A stretch of 8,926 nucleotides of DNA, taken from Chloroflexota bacterium. GTDB lineage: Bacteria; Chloroflexota; Limnocylindria; Limnocylindrales; CSP1-4. Below are positions 6,679-8,926 of this stretch, piece by piece. Made by a program: the position numbers and the translations under genes. Below the pieces are notes generated by a model. It saw nothing but the letters and a program-made list of their open reading frames with translations, did not search any database and had not been told where the DNA came from. Each line of letters starts with the position of its first letter. Position 1 is the first letter of the stretch. The stretch spans positions 1 through 8,926 of the forward strand of contig JAJYGO010000312.1 in NCBI GenBank assembly GCA_021785115.1, read 5' to 3'.

Positions 6679-8926
6679 ATGGCATCGTCGACGACGAAGA
6701 GTTCGAGTCCCGCTGGCCCCGTCGCCGCCCGGCTGGTCCCGGCGGAGCGGCTGCGGCGCCGCTGCGATCCCGCCTCGTTCCACTTCACGTCCACCGCCGA
6801 GGTGGCACCCCTCGACGGGACCGTCGGTCAGCCCAGGGCGGTCAGCGCGATCTCGTTCGCGCTCGACATCGAGGATCCCGGGTACAACCTGTTCGTGCTC
6901 GGCCCGACGGGCACCGGTCGCCGCACGACGCTGCACGCATACCTGGACCGCGCCGCCCGCATCCGGCCGTCCCCGCGCGACTGGGTCTACCTCTTCGACA
7001 TGGCCAACCCGCGCCGCCCCATCGCCGTCTCGTTCCCGGCCGGAGGCGCGGCGCCGTTCGCGCGGGACGTGGCCCGGTTCGTGGCCGATGCCGGTCGCGA
7101 GATCGCCCGCGCGTTCGAGAGCGACGAGTATCGGCGGCGGGCACGGGTGGTCGCATCCGAGGTGGACGAACGCCGCCAGGCGACGCTCGCGGCGTTCCGC
7201 GCGGAGGCCGCGACCCTGGGGCTGGGGCTCGAGTTCACGCCGGCCGGCATCCTGACCCTGCCGGTCCGCGAGGGGCGGCCCATCCACCCCGACGAGTTCG
7301 AGCGCCTGTCGCCCGAGGAACGCGAGGCCTACCGCCAGCACGGCCGCGCGATCGAGGAGCGGCTGCCGGACGTCCTCGGGCGCCTGCGTGCGCTCGAGCG
7401 GGACGCGCGTGAACGGGTCGCCGCGCTCGATCGCGAGGTCGCGGTGTTCGCCATCGGCCACCTGCTCGACGAGCTGCGTGCGCACCACGGAGGGGTCGAT
7501 CGGGTCGACGCCTGGTTCGATGCCCTGCGCGACGACATGCTCGAGCATCTCGACCTGTTCCGTCCCACCCCCGAACCGGACGGCGGCGACCAGACCGACC
7601 GGATCGTCCAGGAGGCTCGACAGGCCAGGGAGGCCATCCTGGGCCGGTATGCCGTCAACGTGCTGGTGACGCACCAGCCGGGCGCACCGGCCCCCGTCGT
7701 CGACGAGCCCAGCCCCACGTACTACAACCTGTTCGGGCGCATCGAGTACACCACCCTGATGGGCATGGCCACCACCGACCACCGGAACATCCGGCCCGGG
7801 GCCCTGCACCGCGCGAACGGCGGGTTCCTGGTCCTGCGGGTTGCCGACCTGCTCGCCGACCCGCTCGCCTGGGAACGGCTGAAGGAGACGCTGCGGACGG
7901 CCCAGGCTCGAGTCGAGAACATCGGCGCGCAGTACGTGCTCTTCCCCACGGCCACGCTGGACCCCGAGCCGATCCCCGTCAACCTCAAGGTGGTCCTGGT
8001 GGGGCCCGCCTCGCTCTACCAGGCCCTGTATCTCGTCGACGAGGAGTTCCGCACGCTGTTCAAGGTCCGGGCCGAGTTCGACGTCGAGATGCCCTGGGGC
8101 GACGGCGAGGCGACGCTCTACGCGTCGTTCATCGCGGGTCACGTGGAGGGCGCGGGCCTCCGCCACTTTGCGCCGGAGGCCGTGGCACGAGTGGTCGAGC
8201 GCAGCGCGCGGATCGCCGAGCACCAGGAGCGGCTCTCGACACGATTCTCCGAGATCGTCGACGTCGTCACGGAGGCGAGCTACTGGGCGGGAGAGGCCGG
8301 CCACGACCTTGTGCTGGGCGACGACGTGGACCGCGCAGTCCGGTCGCGGGCGGACCGGGCAGGCCTCGCGGAGGACCGGCTCCGGCGTCTCATGGCGGAA
8401 GGGACGCTCCGTATCGAGACCATCGGGGCGACCGTCGGCCAGGTCAACGGCCTGGCCGTGCTCAGCACCGGCGACCATGGGTTCGGGCAGCCCATCCGCA
8501 TCACCGCCACGACCGGCGTCGGGCACGGTGAGGTCGTTCACGTCGATCGCGAGACGGACATGAGCGGGCGCGTTCACTCGAAGGGCTTCCTGATCGCCTC
8601 GGCGTTCCTGTCCGAGCGCTACGGCCGGGACCGTCCCCTGTCGATCCGCGCGTCGGTCGCTGTCGAACAGTCGTACGAGGCGATCGAGGGCGACTCCGCG
8701 TCGCTGGCGGAGATCTGCGCGCTGCTGTCGAGCCTGGCCGGGGTCCCGATTCGGCAGGGGATCGCGGTGACCGGCTCGATGGACCAGCACGGGGCGGCCC
8801 AGCCGGTCGGCGGTGTCAACGAAAAGATCGAGGGGTTCTTCCACGCCTGCCGGATCGGCGGGCTCACGGGTGACCAGGGGGTGATCCTGCCGGAGACGAA
8901 CATCCGCAACTGCATGCTCGACGAGG
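6679..8926 (+). CDS. LonB-type S16 serine protease with AAA-like domain (LonC/YcbZ-like architecture), 3' end outside window
   Basis: 749 codons are visible from ATG 6679 with no stop; relatives of about 800 aa suggest roughly 50 residues are missing. Order: basic N-terminus (1-50), AAA-like domain with a large helical insertion (about 128-295), second half of the AAA-like domain with lid (about 340-560), and S16 protease domain (about 585 onward). EGDSASLA around Ser673 is the LonB-type signature, and Lys716 in GGVNEKI is the dyad partner; the 43-residue spacing equals that of E. coli Lon Ser679/Lys722. The P-loop equivalent is GPTGTGRRTT (75-84), with Arg81 in place of the Walker A Lys. The Walker B equivalent GGFLVLRVADLL (381-392) has Arg387 where I expect Asp. 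No transmembrane segment is visible. The family degrades damaged or unfolded proteins in the cytoplasm. Intact protease with a doubtful ATPase recalls LonC, described as lacking intrinsic ATPase activity. It diverges from the receiver gene. The protease call is firm; ATP independence is inference. Confidence 0.93.
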   Translation, partial: MASSTTKSSSPAGPVAARLVPAERLRRRCDPASFHFTSTAEVAPLDGTVGQPRAVSAISFALDIEDPGYNLFVLGPTGTGRRTTLHAYLDRAARIRPSPRDWVYLFDMANPRRPIAVSFPAGGAAPFARDVARFVADAGREIARAFESDEYRRRARVVASEVDERRQATLAAFRAEAATLGLGLEFTPAGILTLPVREGRPIHPDEFERLSPEEREAYRQHGRAIEERLPDVLGRLRALERDARERVAALDREVAVFAIGHLLDELRAHHGGVDRVDAWFDALRDDMLEHLDLFRPTPEPDGGDQTDRIVQEARQAREAILGRYAVNVLVTHQPGAPAPVVDEPSPTYYNLFGRIEYTTLMGMATTDHRNIRPGALHRANGGFLVLRVADLLADPLAWERLKETLRTAQARVENIGAQYVLFPTATLDPEPIPVNLKVVLVGPASLYQALYLVDEEFRTLFKVRAEFDVEMPWGDGEATLYASFIAGHVEGAGLRHFAPEAVARVVERSARIAEHQERLSTRFSEIVDVVTEASYWAGEAGHDLVLGDDVDRAVRSRADRAGLAEDRLRRLMAEGTLRIETIGATVGQVNGLAVLSTGDHGFGQPIRITATTGVGHGEVVHVDRETDMSGRVHSKGFLIASAFLSERYGRDRPLSIRASVAVEQSYEAIEGDSASLAEICALLSSLAGVPIRQGIAVTGSMDQHGAAQPVGGVNEKIEGFFHACRIGGLTGDQGVILPETNIRNCMLDE

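Noticed and set aside
6571..8844. 757-codon open frame on the minus strand opposite the Lon-like gene
   Set aside because: It is codon-on-codon antisense to a protein with a clear S16 active site, its product has no recognisable domain, and it runs through the divergent promoter region.

Overview
The window is a very GC-rich stretch of bacterial chromosome (about 70% GC by eye). Genes are tightly packed and codons are strongly biased to G/C third positions. The lhr-nei gene pair at the left end is a neighbourhood known from mycobacteria and other high-GC Gram-positive bacteria. I therefore lean towards Actinomycetota or a high-GC Chloroflexota-like lineage, but the sequence alone does not settle this. 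I see no phage genes, transposases, tRNA or rRNA genes, or CRISPR array.

Layout: four genes run leftwards on the minus strand and one runs rightwards on the plus strand. In the order they are read, the minus-strand genes are a stand-alone response-regulator receiver protein (6499 to 6122), a universal stress protein (5924 to 5469), the giant helicase Lhr (about 5409 to 610), and an Fpg/Nei-family DNA glycosylase (599 to beyond the left edge). The last three are closely spaced (14 to 59 nt, then 10 nt) and probably form one transcription unit. The receiver gene lies 197 nt further upstream and may or may not belong to it. On the plus strand, diverging from the receiver gene, is a LonB-type S16 protease with an AAA-like N-terminal half, cut by the right edge after 749 codons. 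The 179-bp divergent intergenic region holds a perfect 13-bp inverted repeat with a 9-nt spacer, only 35 bp before the protease start codon.

Functionally the window combines DNA repair (Lhr helicase plus Nei-type glycosylase, both acting on damaged DNA) with stress and protein-quality functions (nucleotide-binding USP, a receiver switch, a Lon-like protease). The point most worth a second look is the protease. It keeps the catalytic Ser-Lys pair at the same 43-residue spacing as E. coli Lon, but its nucleotide site looks damaged: Arg replaces the Walker A Lys, and Arg sits where the Walker B Asp is expected. Second is the long inverted repeat in front of it, a candidate operator or leader hairpin. 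I did not find a convincing entirely new system. The huge open frames antisense to lhr and to the protease gene are explained by codon usage.
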